This document shows positions 40,201-50,009 of a stretch of DNA of 64,000 nucleotides, piece after piece. The position numbers and the translations under genes were made by a program. Position 1 is the stretch's first letter. The number at the start of each line of letters is the position of its first letter. The notes beneath the pieces are model-generated. The model was not told the origin of the DNA and ran no database searches. It worked only from the letters and a program-made list of their open reading frames with translations. Source of the DNA: Fodinicola feengrottensis (lineage in GTDB: Bacteria; Actinomycetota; Actinomycetes; Mycobacteriales; HKI-0501); NCBI RefSeq assembly GCF_010993775.1, contig NZ_WOTO01000033.1:1-64000 (forward strand), written 5' to 3'.

Positions 40201-40440
40201 CCCGCAACCCTGCCACCCAGCCCTCGTGGCGGTCAGACCGCCGCCGTACCCACCTACGACAGCCCTCACCGTGCGTACGCGCTCCCTGTCTGGGCTGAGC
40301 GTCGGAGTGGCCCTCGCCGAAATGGGGTGTGGCGAAGGTCGCTGCCGGTGGCCGGCCAGGGCAGCGGTCAGCAACTAGTGTGACGGGTGCGTCTTTATGC
40401 CCGGTGTACGTGACCGGCAGGCAAGCCTTGGAGGGTGTTT

Positions 40441-42077
<1,637 letters not shown>

Positions 42078-42081
<4 letters not shown>

Positions 42082-42284
42082 GCCGGCCCCTGCTGCGGAT
42101 CGTACGAGGCGAGCCGACCGCCGAGGAGGTGGCCGCGGTGACCGCGGTGGTGGCCGCCCTGTCGGTCTCCCGGCCGCCGGCACCGTCGCGCCAGCGTCCT
42201 TTGTGGACGGACCGGACGGGGTTGTTGCACGCTCCGGCGATGCCGGGGAAAGACCGCTGGCGTGCGTCCGGCCTCCCTGGCTGA
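42078..42284 (+). CDS. accE: Acyl-CoA carboxylase epsilon subunit
   Basis: This 68-residue protein is the small accessory subunit found in actinobacterial acyl-CoA carboxylases, where it promotes assembly of the alpha-beta complex. It starts at GTG overlapping the accD stop. The N-terminus LLRIVRGEPTAEEVAAVTAV and the C-terminus WRASGLPG are typical of the family. Lengths and motifs fit, and the tight coupling to accD supports the call. The middle is low in conservation, as usual. Confidence 0.88.
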
Positions 42285-42360
42285 GAATTTGCCGATGCAT
42301 AATGTCAATTTTGCCGGAATCCCGACAGAACCGGTTCAGGACCGACTACCGTCAACAGGT

Positions 42361-42982
42361 GTGACGACCGTGCCGCCCCTCCTGATTCTCGCCTCCGCAT
42401 CGCCAGCCCGGCTGACCACCCTGCGCAATGCCGGGATGGCGCCACAAGTCAGGATTTCCGGTGTCGACGAGGACGAAGTCGCCGCTTCGCTGGATAATCC
42501 GACCCCGCCCGAACTGTGCCTCGCACTGGCCACCGCGAAGGGCCGAAGCGGTCGCGTCCACTGTGGACAGTGGCTTGGTGGTGGGCTGCGACTCGATGTT
42601 GGAGTTGGCGGGCAAGGCTTACGGTAAACCAAAAACCGCCGAAGTGGCCCGCGCCCGCTGGGCCCAGATGGCCGGAAATGCCGGCTTGCTGCACACCGGC
42701 CACTGCGTGATCGACGTGGCCACCGGCAAATCAAGCGCGGACACCGCGACCACCGCGGTCCGGTTTGGTACGCCCACCGAACAGGAACTGGAGGCGTACG
42801 TTTCCAGCGGCGAGCCGCTCGCGGTGGCCGGCGCTTTCACCATCGACGGGCTCGGCGCGATCTTCATCGAAGGCATCGACGGCGACCCGCACAACGTGGT
42901 CGGAATTTCGTTGCCCTTGTTGCGCCGACTGTTGCACGACCTGGGCGTGCCGATCACCGATCTCTGGCAATTGCCCGACTGA
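42361..42982 (+). CDS. maf: Maf-like nucleotide pyrophosphatase, frameshifted
   Basis: Maf proteins hydrolyse non-canonical or modified nucleoside triphosphates. PLLILASASPARLTTLRNAG is the family's phosphate-binding N-terminus. Near 42543 an extra G (GCGAAGGGCC) breaks the frame; after it GLVVGCDSMLELAGKAYGKP and HTGHCVID appear. FTIDGLGAIFIEGIDGDPHN and VGISLPLLRRLL complete the pattern. GTG at 42361 is the start. Genes of this family sit downstream of accD-accE in many actinobacteria, a position conserved here. Confidence 0.92.
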
Positions 42983-43042
42983 GCCGACTGTTATCAAGGA
43001 TAAGAGCAACGAAAATCGGTTGCCCGTTTCCGTACCGTACCA

Positions 43043-43851
43043 ATGATGAGTACAAATGAGGAACGGATGCGGCGGAACCAGCACGCCTGGAATCTGCGCA
43101 CCGCCGCCCACCTGGAGTCCGATTTCTACGACGTGGCCTCCTTCAAGGCCGGCGGCAGCTCGCTGCGCCCACTGGAGCTGGCGGAGTTGGGAGACGTACG
43201 GGGAAAATCGCTGCTCCATCTGATGTGCCATTTCGGGATGGACACGCTGTCCTGGGCACGAATGGGCGCGGAGGTGACCGGCGCGGACTTCTCACCGGAC
43301 GGACGCGATCGCGAAGGCCCGCGAGCTTGCCGCCGAGGTCGGCGTCGACGCGACTTTCGTGTGTGCGAACGTCTACGACCTGCCTGAGGTGCTGGAGGGC
43401 ACGTACGACATCGTGGTGATGACGTACGGCGTCCTCTACTGGCTGCCGGACCTGGTCGCCTTGGGCCGGGTGGTGGCGCGGTTCCTGAAGCCGGGCGGGA
43501 TTTTCTCCGTGATCGAGTCGCATCCGATGAACGGTGTCGCCAGCTGGGGTTGACGACCACCTGGAGGTCACCGGCCGCTATTTCCGCGAAGGCCGCGGCG
43601 AGTACGAGGTCACCGAGACGTATGCGGACAGTCGACCGCTGCCGCCGCACCCGGAGTCGACCTGGCCCTTCACCGTCGGCGAGCTGGTGACCGCGCTGGC
43701 CACCGCGGGCCTGCGGGTCACCCGCGTGCGCGAGCTGCCGGTGGACGTACGCCAGCGCAACCCCGAACTCGTCCAGGACCAGGACGGCTTCTGGCGCCTC
43801 CCCGGCGACCCACTCCCCCTGATGCTCACCCTCACCGCCACCATCCCCTAA
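43043..43851 (+). CDS. Class I SAM-dependent methyltransferase, frameshifted
   Basis: The SAM-binding motif I appears as GKSLLHLMCHFGMDTLSWAR with acidic GAEVTGADFSPD after it. Motif post-I lies in VCANVYDLPEVLEGTYDIVV. YGVLYWLPDLVALGRVVARF and LKPGGIFSVIESH are typical of small-molecule methyltransferases. The frame changes near 43305 and 43548. The C-terminal part is specific to this subfamily (FREGRGEYEVTETYADSRPL). No substrate can be inferred from the neighbours, which are unrelated enzymes. Confidence 0.85.
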
Positions 43852-43869
43852 ATCTCAGTAGGAGTGTGG

Positions 43870-44771
43870 TTAGCGGAGGATGTCGACGAGGATGTCGGTG
43901 AGCAGTGCCGCCTGGGTGCCGGTCGGGTCCAGGTCGGGGTCGAAGATGGTGATTTCCAGGCCGGCCGCGCCGGGCAGGGTGAGCAGGCCGCGGACCAGGT
44001 CGGTGAGCTGTCGGCGGTCGAGGCCGCCCGGAGTAGGCGTGTCGACGGCGCCGAGCACCGAGGGGTCGAGGATGTCGGCGTCAATGTGCAGCCAGAAGCC
44101 GTCGAGGTCAGGGCGTACGAGCACCTCGGCCGCGGCGGCGAGAGTGGCATCGGTGCCGTCGGCGATGATATGCGCGCTCGTACGCATCCGGATGCCGGTC
44201 TCGACGAAATCGCGCAGATCGTCCTCGTCACGGGCGCCGAGCTGGACAACGTCCTCATCCCGTACGTACGGCTTCAGACCGTCGATGTCCACCAGGTAGC
44301 CATCGCCGCGGCCGGTCACCAGCGCCAGGTCCTCGCCGGCCGCCGAGCCCACATACGGCGAGTTGGCCGGCTCACGGAAATCCGTGTGGGCGTCCACATA
44401 TGCCAGCCCAAAGCGGCCGTCCCGGCGCAGCGCCAGCATCGGTCCGAGCAGGATCGAGCAGTCACCACCGAGCACCACCGGGAAGTCGCCGGCCCGCCGG
44501 ACCACGGCCAGCCGATCGGCGAGTTTCCTCGCGTAGTCACGATCGCGGGCCCGTTGCGGACGCCGTCGCCAGGCTTCCAGGTGGCCACATAGCGCGGCGG
44601 GACGACCGCGCCCGCGTCCTTCGCGCCGAGCCGCTCCAGCAGCCCCGCGTCCCGCAGGGCCCATGGCGCCTTGTACGTCCCGGGCACCACGTCCCGCGCC
44701 GGCGGCCGAAGCCCGAGATTCGACGGCGCGTCGACGAGACTCAACCGCTTGTCACGAGTTAAAGTGTTCAT
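43870..44771 (-). CDS. Arginase/agmatinase family ureohydrolase, frameshifted
   Basis: Members hydrolyse guanidino compounds such as arginine with a dinuclear Mn centre. The metal ligands are visible in VLGGDCSILLG, YVDAHTDFRE and WLHIDADILDP. A single shift near 44545 (a C appears to be missing) separates the N-terminal 80 residues (LVDAPSNLGLRPPARDVVPG) from the rest. Start is ATG at 44771. The sequence around the active site resembles arginase more than agmatinase, but substrate specificity is uncertain. It diverges from the CGNR gene. Confidence 0.88.
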
Positions 44772-44801
44772 AGCCCTGACGATAGCAGAGGAGACGCCCA
44801 G

Positions 44802-45338
44802 ATGCGCTCGGATGACGCCCGCCCGTACGCGGAGACCGGGCTGGTCGCGCTCGACCTGGCGAACACCTGGGATGAGTACTTCGAAGATCCCGAGCGACTA
44901 CCCGACGAGGCCGCGTTGCGGCGGTTCTGCGCGGAACTCTCGGAGGACTATGCGCCCGGCTCACTGGCGGCCGTACTCGCGCTGCGAGCGCAACTCCGCG
45001 AGACGGTGACCGGGGAAGCGGCTGCTCGTACGCGTGCGTTGGCAGATTTTGCCTCGCGCTTACCGATAAAGCCAGTCGTCGGCACATCTTCGGGCGTCCC
45101 AACGCTGAGACTCGTGGCTGAGGCTCCTGATTTGGCTCCGCGGCTGGGCGTACGCGCTGTCGGGGAGCTTATGGACCTCGCCGCGGCCGGCAAGTGGGAG
45201 CGCATTCATCATTGCGCCGCTTCGCCGTGCCGGGACGTGTTCGTCGACGAAAGCCGGCCGGGACGCCGCCAGTTCTGCTCGACCACCTGCGCCAATCGCG
45301 TACACGCGTCCACCTCCCGAGCCCGCCGGAGCGGTTAG
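44802..45338 (+). CDS. CGNR zinc-finger protein (ABATE domain)
   Basis: The 178-residue protein has an N-terminal helical domain (TGLVALDLANTWDEYFEDPE). A C-terminal zinc finger follows, with four cysteines in HHCAASPCRDVFVDES and RRQFCSTTCANRVHASTSR. The CANR sequence is the family's CGNR motif. Such proteins are probably DNA-binding regulators in actinobacteria. It is unbroken and starts at ATG 44802, 30 bases from the divergent arginase start, so the two may be co-regulated. Confidence 0.88.
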   Translation: MRSDDARPYAETGLVALDLANTWDEYFEDPERLPDEAALRRFCAELSEDYAPGSLAAVLALRAQLRETVTGEAAARTRALADFASRLPIKPVVGTSSGVPTLRLVAEAPDLAPRLGVRAVGELMDLAAAGKWERIHHCAASPCRDVFVDESRPGRRQFCSTTCANRVHASTSRARRSG

Positions 45339-45427
45339 GTCATTCAAGGAGGTGCGGCTTCCAAGCGCGATCGCTTGCACCTGCGGGCGTTGTGGCACCT
45401 TGTAGCACACAGGCGTGTGCTCAGCTC

Positions 45428-45694
45428 ATGGCTTCGGGTTCACGTGAGATCACGCAACGCGAACTCAGGAACGAGTCGGGCGCAATCATGCGCGCGGTGG
45501 AAGGCGGCAAGTCTTTCACCGTCACTCGGAACGGAACGCCGATCGGACAGTTGATCCCGCTGCAGCGGCGGGTTTTCGTCGGTCGCGACGAAGTGCTCGC
45601 CGCGTTTGCTGATGCACCGTTCGTCGACGCCGACCAGTTCCGGGCAGACCTCGACGCCGCGGTTGACCAGGATCTGCCCGACCGTGATTGGTAG
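45428..45694 (+). CDS. Phd/YefM-type antitoxin
   Basis: This 88-residue protein has the antitoxin DNA-binding start SREITQRELRNESGAIMRAV and GGKSFTVTRNGTPIGQLIPL, typical of the Phd/YefM family. The C-terminal part (FVDADQFRADLDAAVDQDLP) would bind and neutralise the toxin encoded next. The genes overlap by 11 bases. Antitoxins of this type repress their own operon. It is unbroken. Confidence 0.9.
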   Translation: MASGSREITQRELRNESGAIMRAVEGGKSFTVTRNGTPIGQLIPLQRRVFVGRDEVLAAFADAPFVDADQFRADLDAAVDQDLPDRDW

Positions 45695-46094
45695 CCGCGG
45701 TCTGATCGATACGAACATCGTCATCCACCTCCCCAGACTCAAGCCAGCGGAGCTACCTGCCGAACTCGTGATCAGCGCAGTGACCCTGGCCGAACTGTCC
45801 GCAGGGCCGCATCACGCTCTCGACCCGATAGAACGGGCGCGTCGCGTCAACATCCTTCAGCGCGCCGAGTCGACCTTCCATCCGCTCCCCTTTGACGGAC
45901 CAGCAGCCCGAGCCTTTGGTCAGGTCTGCGCTGCCGAACTCACAGCCGGCCGCAAACCGCCCCGTCGCATAGCCGACTTGATGATTGCCTCCATTGCCTT
46001 GGCGAATCGACTGCCCCTCTACACCACAAATGCGGATGACTTTTCCGCGCTCACCGACCTGATCGAGATCGTCGCGATCAGCCGACCAAACTAG
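45684..46094 (+). CDS. vapC: VapC-type PIN-domain toxin ribonuclease
   Basis: PIN-domain toxins cleave RNA with a cluster of acidic residues and Mg2+. These are visible as Asp in GLIDTNIVIH, Glu in TLAELSAG, Asp in RRIADLMIASIALANRL and Asp in TTNADDFSAL. The start is most likely GTG at 45684, inside the antitoxin end, giving 136 residues, the usual size. The gene is unbroken. With the Phd-type antitoxin it forms a complete module. Confidence 0.9.
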   Translation: MIGSRGLIDTNIVIHLPRLKPAELPAELVISAVTLAELSAGPHHALDPIERARRVNILQRAESTFHPLPFDGPAARAFGQVCAAELTAGRKPPRRIADLMIASIALANRLPLYTTNADDFSALTDLIEIVAISRPN

Positions 46095-46104
46095 AACTCG
46101 AGCG

Positions 46105-46752
46105 CTAACGCGGCTGCAGGGACGCGACGATCGGCGCCAGATAGAGCTCGGCGATGCGACGGCGGCCGGATGGGGAGTCGATCGGCAGAACCGTGTCGCG
46201 GGTGAGGACAAGCGACAGCACGTTGCGGGCGATCAGCTCGGCCACGCCCTCCACGTCCTCGTCCGGCAAGGCCAACCGGCCAGCGGCGATCTCGGCCCGG
46301 ATGTGGCCGGCGATCCAGCCGCGGGCGGCGGCCAGCACATCGCCGGCTTTCACCGTCAACAGAGGCAAAATCAGCTCAGGCTCGGTGCGTAACAGCCGGT
46401 TGAGGACCTTGTGGCCGCGGAGGAATTCGAGGCAGAACACCAAACCCTCGACCAGTTTGGCGTCCGGGGTCGACTGGGCGGCGAGGACGGCGTCGACCTT
46501 GGTCAGGAAGCGCCGCAACTCGCGCATCAACAGCGCATTCAGCAGTAAGTCTTTTTTGGGAAAGTAACGGTAAACAGTGACCCGCGAGACGCCGACCCGG
46601 CGGGCGACCTCGTCGATCGTGAAACGCCGGAGGCCAAAGTCCTCGGCTTGCTCGAAAGCCGCGCCGAGGATCCGCTCGGCGGTCGCGTCGTCCGGCAGCT
46701 CGGCGGCCAACGCCTGCTGGAGCAGGTCCTGTTTCGTGCCGCGAACGCGCAT
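46105..46752 (-). CDS. TetR family regulator
   Basis: The 215-residue protein begins MRVRGTKQDLLQQALAAELP. Its helix-turn-helix reads RFTIDEVARRVGVSRVTVYR, with YFPKKDLLLNALL after it. The C-terminal two thirds form the ligand and dimer domain (LLRTEPELILPLLTVKAGDV). It lies in a regulator pair upstream of, and divergent from, the AurF-like oxygenase. A 15-base motif 36 bases before its start recurs at the oxygenase promoter, so control of both is likely. Similar TetR/AurF neighbours are common in mycobacteria and relatives. The gene is unbroken. Confidence 0.88.
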   Translation of the reverse strand: MRVRGTKQDLLQQALAAELPDDATAERILGAAFEQAEDFGLRRFTIDEVARRVGVSRVTVYRYFPKKDLLLNALLMRELRRFLTKVDAVLAAQSTPDAKLVEGLVFCLEFLRGHKVLNRLLRTEPELILPLLTVKAGDVLAAARGWIAGHIRAEIAAGRLALPDEDVEGVAELIARNVLSLVLTRDTVLPIDSPSGRRRIAELYLAPIVASLQPR

Positions 46753-46781
46753 TCACCCAGCGTACGCGCTGACAACTGAAC

Positions 46782-47141
46782 TCAGAGTGTTACATGTGTT
46801 TCGGTGGTTCGGATGGCTCGTACGAGCGTCTCGCGAGCCACCGCCAGCTCGTCGGCCCGCTGGTCCAGCTGCTCAAGCTGGCTGCGCATCCGGTCGAGTA
46901 CACCTGGGCACGCGGCCAGCGATCCGTCCTCGCGGGCACACGGGATGATGTGCCGGATCACCCGAGTCGGCAGGCCGGCCGCGAGCAACGACCGGATCTG
47001 CCCGACCACGCGCTCAGCATCGTCGGCGTAGTCGCGATAGCCGTTGGCGAGCCGATCCGAGGACAGCAGCCCCACCCGCTCGTAATAGCGCAACAAACGC
47101 TCACTGGTGTTCGTACGCCGAGCCAGCTCACCGATCAGCAC
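46782..47141 (-). CDS. MerR family regulator
   Basis: This is a small MerR protein of about 120 residues. GTG at 47141 with GGGGGAG upstream gives the start. The winged helix reads LIGELARRTNTSERLLRYYE and ERVGLLSSDRLANGYRDY. The dimer helix follows (MRSQLEQLDQRADELAVARE). A conserved-looking Cys pair (PCAREDGSLAACPG) could sense oxidation or metal. It ends 29 bases before the TetR start and diverges from the AurF-like gene, so it may regulate that gene or itself. Confidence 0.85.
   Translation of the reverse strand: MLIGELARRTNTSERLLRYYERVGLLSSDRLANGYRDYADDAERVVGQIRSLLAAGLPTRVIRHIIPCAREDGSLAACPGVLDRMRSQLEQLDQRADELAVARETLVRAIRTTETHVTL
46788..46802. promoter_or_regulatory. Candidate TetR operator, copy at the TetR gene
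   Basis: TGTTACATGTGTTTC lies 36 bases upstream of the TetR start, inside the end of the MerR gene. Fourteen of its 15 bases recur at 47276-47290 beside the AurF-like gene. The ACATGT core is palindromic. Confidence 0.45.
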
Positions 47142-47275
47142 CTGATGCTCCCCCCGTTCGCTTGACCTTCCCACCAGGTCAAGGCGCGACGGTGGTGCCG
47201 CATTCCACGAGCGCGACACGTCGTACGCGCGCGGAACATTCGCGCAGCTCAGCGGCTTTACATATTGACGAAGTT

Positions 47276-47290
47276 TGTTACATGCGTTTC
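47276..47290. promoter_or_regulatory. Candidate TetR operator, copy at the oxygenase gene
   Basis: TGTTACATGCGTTTC lies 11 bases before the oxygenase start codon and follows a TTGACG that could be a -35 box. Its match to the copy upstream of TetR suggests common repression. Confidence 0.45.
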
Positions 47291-47300
47291 ACTGGTGAGT

Positions 47301-48227
47301 ATGACGAAGGTCGCAGATCGGGAAAACCACCGCCCAACGGCTGCTGACCGGTTCGGTCCGCCGCTCGTACGACCCGGACATCGACATCGACTGGGACGCA
47401 CCGCTGGTCGAGGGCAAGTATTTCGCGCCACCAGCGACGCTCACGCTCTACGCGACGCCGCTCTGGGACCGGTTGACCGAAGAGCAACGCATCGAGCTTT
47501 CCCGCCAACAGACCGTCAACGCGGTCAGTGTGGCATCTGGTTCGAGAACATCCTCAACCAGTTGCTGCTGCGGATGACGTACGAACAGGATCCGACCAAG
47601 CGGCACGTGCACTACGCGCTGACCGAGTTGGCCGACGAGTGCCGGCACATGACGATGTTCGGGCGGCTCATTGAGGCGCTCGGCGAGCGACCGTACAAAC
47701 AGGGTTTCGTGCTGCACAACCTCGGGCGCGTCCTGCCGCTGGTCCTGCGCGGGCCGTCGGTGTGGGTGGCAGCGCTGATCGGCGAGGAGATCTTCGACTC
47801 GATCCAGCGCGCCACCATGCACGACGAACGGTTGCAGCCGCTCGTACGCCAGGTGATGAGCATCCACGTGATCGAGGAGGCCCGGCACATCAGGTACGCG
47901 CGCGAAGACACCGTCCGGCGGCTGGAGCGCTCGCCTTGGTGGGTTCGTGAGCTGTCTCGCCTGGTCGTGGGCGCCGGCGCGCTCCTGCTGCAGACCGTGC
48001 TGGCGCGGCCGGAGATGTACAAGCGGGCTGGTCTGGACGTACGCGAGGCCCGCAAGGCCGCCCGCACCAACGCGCATGCCCGGCAGTTCCGGGCCGAGGG
48101 TTTCGAGCGTTTGCGGAGTTTTCTCGCCGAGCAGGGCCTGATCGGCGGCCCGACGCGGGTCTTCTGGCACCTCGCGCACGTACACCCCGACGGCACCGAA
48201 GTACGGCTCCTGGGGCCGTCCACCTAG
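47301..48227 (+). CDS. AurF-like diiron N-oxygenase, frameshifted at the 5' end
   Basis: AurF-type enzymes use a diiron centre to oxidise aryl amines or related substrates. The N-terminus, spread over two frames, reads SVRRSYDPDIDIDWDAPL and WDRLTEEQRIELSRQQ. After the breaks near 47330 and 47525, GIWFENILNQLLLRMTYEQD and LTELADECRHMTMFGRLIE (with the ExxxH ligand helix) appear. IGEEIFDSIQRATMHDE and VIEEARHIRYARED carry the remaining ligands. The C-terminus is FWHLAHVHPDGTEVRLLGPS. Two regulators (MerR, TetR) face it. The substrate is unknown. Confidence 0.85.
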   Translation: MTKVADRENHRPTAADRFGPPLVRPGHRHRLGRTAGRGQVFRATSDAHALRDAALGPVDRRATHRAFPPTDRQRGQCGIWFENILNQLLLRMTYEQDPTKRHVHYALTELADECRHMTMFGRLIEALGERPYKQGFVLHNLGRVLPLVLRGPSVWVAALIGEEIFDSIQRATMHDERLQPLVRQVMSIHVIEEARHIRYAREDTVRRLERSPWWVRELSRLVVGAGALLLQTVLARPEMYKRAGLDVREARKAARTNAHARQFRAEGFERLRSFLAEQGLIGGPTRVFWHLAHVHPDGTEVRLLGPST

Positions 48228-48264
48228 ACAGTGGCGCGGCCGCACCTGGGCTCCTACGGTGGTT

Positions 48265-48419
48265 TTATGGATGCTGGTGGGTGGGCACGCGGTCGACGCG
48301 ATTTCCGGGCGTACGCTCGAATCCTTGAATCCGTACATCGGCGTGCCCTGGTCCGTCGCGCCGGACCCGAGGCCGTCAACTCGGCGAGTGCTCAAGAATC
48401 ACTTGAGTCACAGGGATAA
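48265..48419 (+). pseudogene. Aldehyde dehydrogenase N-terminal remnant
   Basis: LVGGHAVDAISGRTLESLNP followed by YIGVPWSVAPD is the N-terminal beta segment of aldehyde dehydrogenases, where the usual pattern is GGxWVDAxSGxTFxSxNPxTG. In another frame RAGPEAVNSA continues the pattern. Nothing of the cofactor or catalytic domains follows. Because the rest is absent, this looks like a true fragment rather than a sequencing break. Confidence 0.6.
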
Positions 48420-48558
48420 CTGGCGGGTTCGAATAGCGAGACGCCAATCCCGAAATGTGGGACGAAGTCCGGTCGGCCGCACTCCGTGGTGACCAATGGG
48501 ACCCCTGAGGTCAACTTTCACCGCCAGTAACCGGATTCTGCGAATACCGCCGCCACCT

Positions 48559-48626
48559 ATGTCCGATTGTAACGATGTTGCCCAACCTGGCGCCCCAAAA
48601 TCGGCAACAACGTCACGATCGGACAT
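48559..48626. repeat. 24-bp imperfect inverted repeat
   Basis: Arms 48559-48582 (ATGTCCGATTGTAACG...) and 48603-48626 match at 21 of 24 positions around a 20-base spacer. There is no U tract and the hairpin is far from flanking genes. It may be a terminator for the dead aldehyde dehydrogenase gene or an interspersed hairpin element. Confidence 0.5.
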
Positions 48627-48764
48627 ACCCCCACCCAGTACCCGGCCACCCACAGTCAAAGCCGCACCCCACCCGTCGACCCCGTTCTTCCTTGAGGCTC
48701 CGCCCGAAGGGCACCCCACCCACCCACTGCACAATCGGAATCCGATTGCGCAGCTCTACACAGG

Positions 48765-48788
48765 GTGCGGCGCGAAACTGTCGTACCC
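48765..48788 (+). repeat. Dispersed 24-base repeat, copy 1
   Basis: The segment starts GTGCGGCGCGAAACTGTC and ends GTACCC. It recurs at 57790-57813 with one difference. Both copies are followed by a C-rich and then a G-rich stretch, so the element may be about 60 bases long. Confidence 0.6.
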
Positions 48789-49047
48789 CTCCGGCAGATT
48801 TGCCCCCACCCAGTGACGGGTGGGGGGCGGGTTCGAGGACCAATGTTCAACTAAAAATTAAAGTCCACCTCTCAACCCACCCCCCGCCCGTTCAAAGGGA
48901 GGGGGGAAAGAAAAACAGACACCTACGACAATTTCGCGCCGCATGGCGATCTGGGGCGATCGGTGCGCTGAGGGCAACGGGAACAACCGCGACCGATATG
49001 GAGGTTGGCCCGAGGAAGGCATCACACCGAGCTGGAGGTACGAGAAG

Positions 49048-49893
49048 ATGGTTGCTGACCTGGGCCGGATCGGACTGTGGAGGGGAAGCTTCCTGCTGGG
49101 CGATGACCCGGCCGCGCTCGCCGAGACCGTGGCCGAGTTGGACGAGTTGGGTTACGGCTCGTTCTGGCTGGGCACCGCGAAGGGTGATTTGGAGCAGTCC
49201 GAGGCGATCCTGGACGCGACCAAGAAAATGGTGGTGGCGACCGGGATCGTGAACGTCTGGACCGAGCCGGTCGAGACGGCCGCGGCCGCCTACCACCGGG
49301 TGGTCGCGAAGCACCCCGGTCGGCTGTTGCTGGGCATCGGCGCTGGTCACCGCGAGATGACCCAGGTTTACCAGAAGCCATACGACGCGCTGGTGAACTA
49401 CCTCGACGCACTTGACGCGGCGAAGGTGCCGCTGGAGGACGTGGCGCTGGCCGCGCTCGGGCCGCGGGTCACCAAGCTGGCCGGCGAGCGTACGCGTGGA
49501 TCGCACCCCTATTTCACCACGCCCGAGCACACCGCCCAGGCCCGCGAGATCCTCGGCACCGGGCCGCTGCTGGCTCCCGAGCAGAAGGTCATCCTGGACA
49601 CGAACCCGGAGACGGCTCGCGCGCAGGCCCGCCAGACGCTGGGCTTCTATCTGGGCCTCGCAAACTACCGGAACAGCTTCCTGCGGCTCGGTTTCACTGA
49701 GGACGAGCTGGCTGACGGCGGCAACGACCGGCTCGTGGACGCCACCATCGCGTGGGGTGACGTGGAGACGGTTGGCCGGCGGATCACGGAGCACCTCGAC
49801 GCCGGCGCCGACACCGTGGGCATCCAGGTCCTCACCGAAGGCACCGCACTGCCCATCAAGGAGTGGCGTGACCTCGCCGCACTGATCGGCTAA
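49048..49893 (+). CDS. LLM class F420-dependent oxidoreductase
   Basis: Luciferase-like TIM-barrel enzymes of this class use reduced F420 (some use FMN). ATG at 49048 has GGAGG nine bases upstream. The product of 281 residues is unbroken. GSFWLGTAKGDLEQSEAILD, VATGIVNVWTEP and GRLLLGIGAGHREM are typical of actinobacterial members. GADTVGIQVLTEG is in the phosphate-binding region. F420 use is family knowledge, not visible directly. The substrate is unknown. Confidence 0.87.
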   Translation: MVADLGRIGLWRGSFLLGDDPAALAETVAELDELGYGSFWLGTAKGDLEQSEAILDATKKMVVATGIVNVWTEPVETAAAAYHRVVAKHPGRLLLGIGAGHREMTQVYQKPYDALVNYLDALDAAKVPLEDVALAALGPRVTKLAGERTRGSHPYFTTPEHTAQAREILGTGPLLAPEQKVILDTNPETARAQARQTLGFYLGLANYRNSFLRLGFTEDELADGGNDRLVDATIAWGDVETVGRRITEHLDAGADTVGIQVLTEGTALPIKEWRDLAALIG

Positions 49894-49924
49894 GTCTCTG
49901 CTTGTCCCGGGGCAGGGTCACATG

Positions 49925-49974
49925 GCGCACGGCTGAGCAGGATGTCACACGGATCTGTCGGCTCGGCCGTGCGC
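49925..49974 (+). promoter_or_regulatory. Inverted repeat in the accA leader
   Basis: GCGCACGGCTGAGC (49925-49938) pairs with 49961-49974 with one T-G wobble and a 22-base loop. It lies 35 bases before the accA start. It could terminate the upstream gene or act in the accA leader. Confidence 0.4.
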
Positions 49975-50009
49975 ACATAGACTCCTGCGGAACGGCGAAG
50001 GGAGTCGAT

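Larger units (their letters stand above)
48228..49047. other. Long intergenic region with a gene remnant, hairpin and repeat
   Basis: About 820 bases separate the AurF-like gene from the F420-type oxidoreductase. The stretch holds an aldehyde dehydrogenase remnant (48265-48419), a hairpin (48559-48626), a dispersed repeat (48765-48788) and a short GC-rich hairpin near 48802-48832 (CCCCCACCC with GGGTGGGGG). No intact gene was found. Open frames here have no recognisable protein character. Confidence 0.65.

Noticed and set aside
48425..48465. A tRNA-like T-loop (GGGTTCGAATAGC)
   Set aside because: The flanking bases do not form the T stem and no acceptor or anticodon arm can be drawn.
48943..49047. 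A 35-residue N-terminal extension of the F420-type oxidoreductase
   Set aside because: ATG at 49048 has GGAGG nine bases upstream and starts the family-typical LGRIGLWRGSF; the extension has no family similarity.
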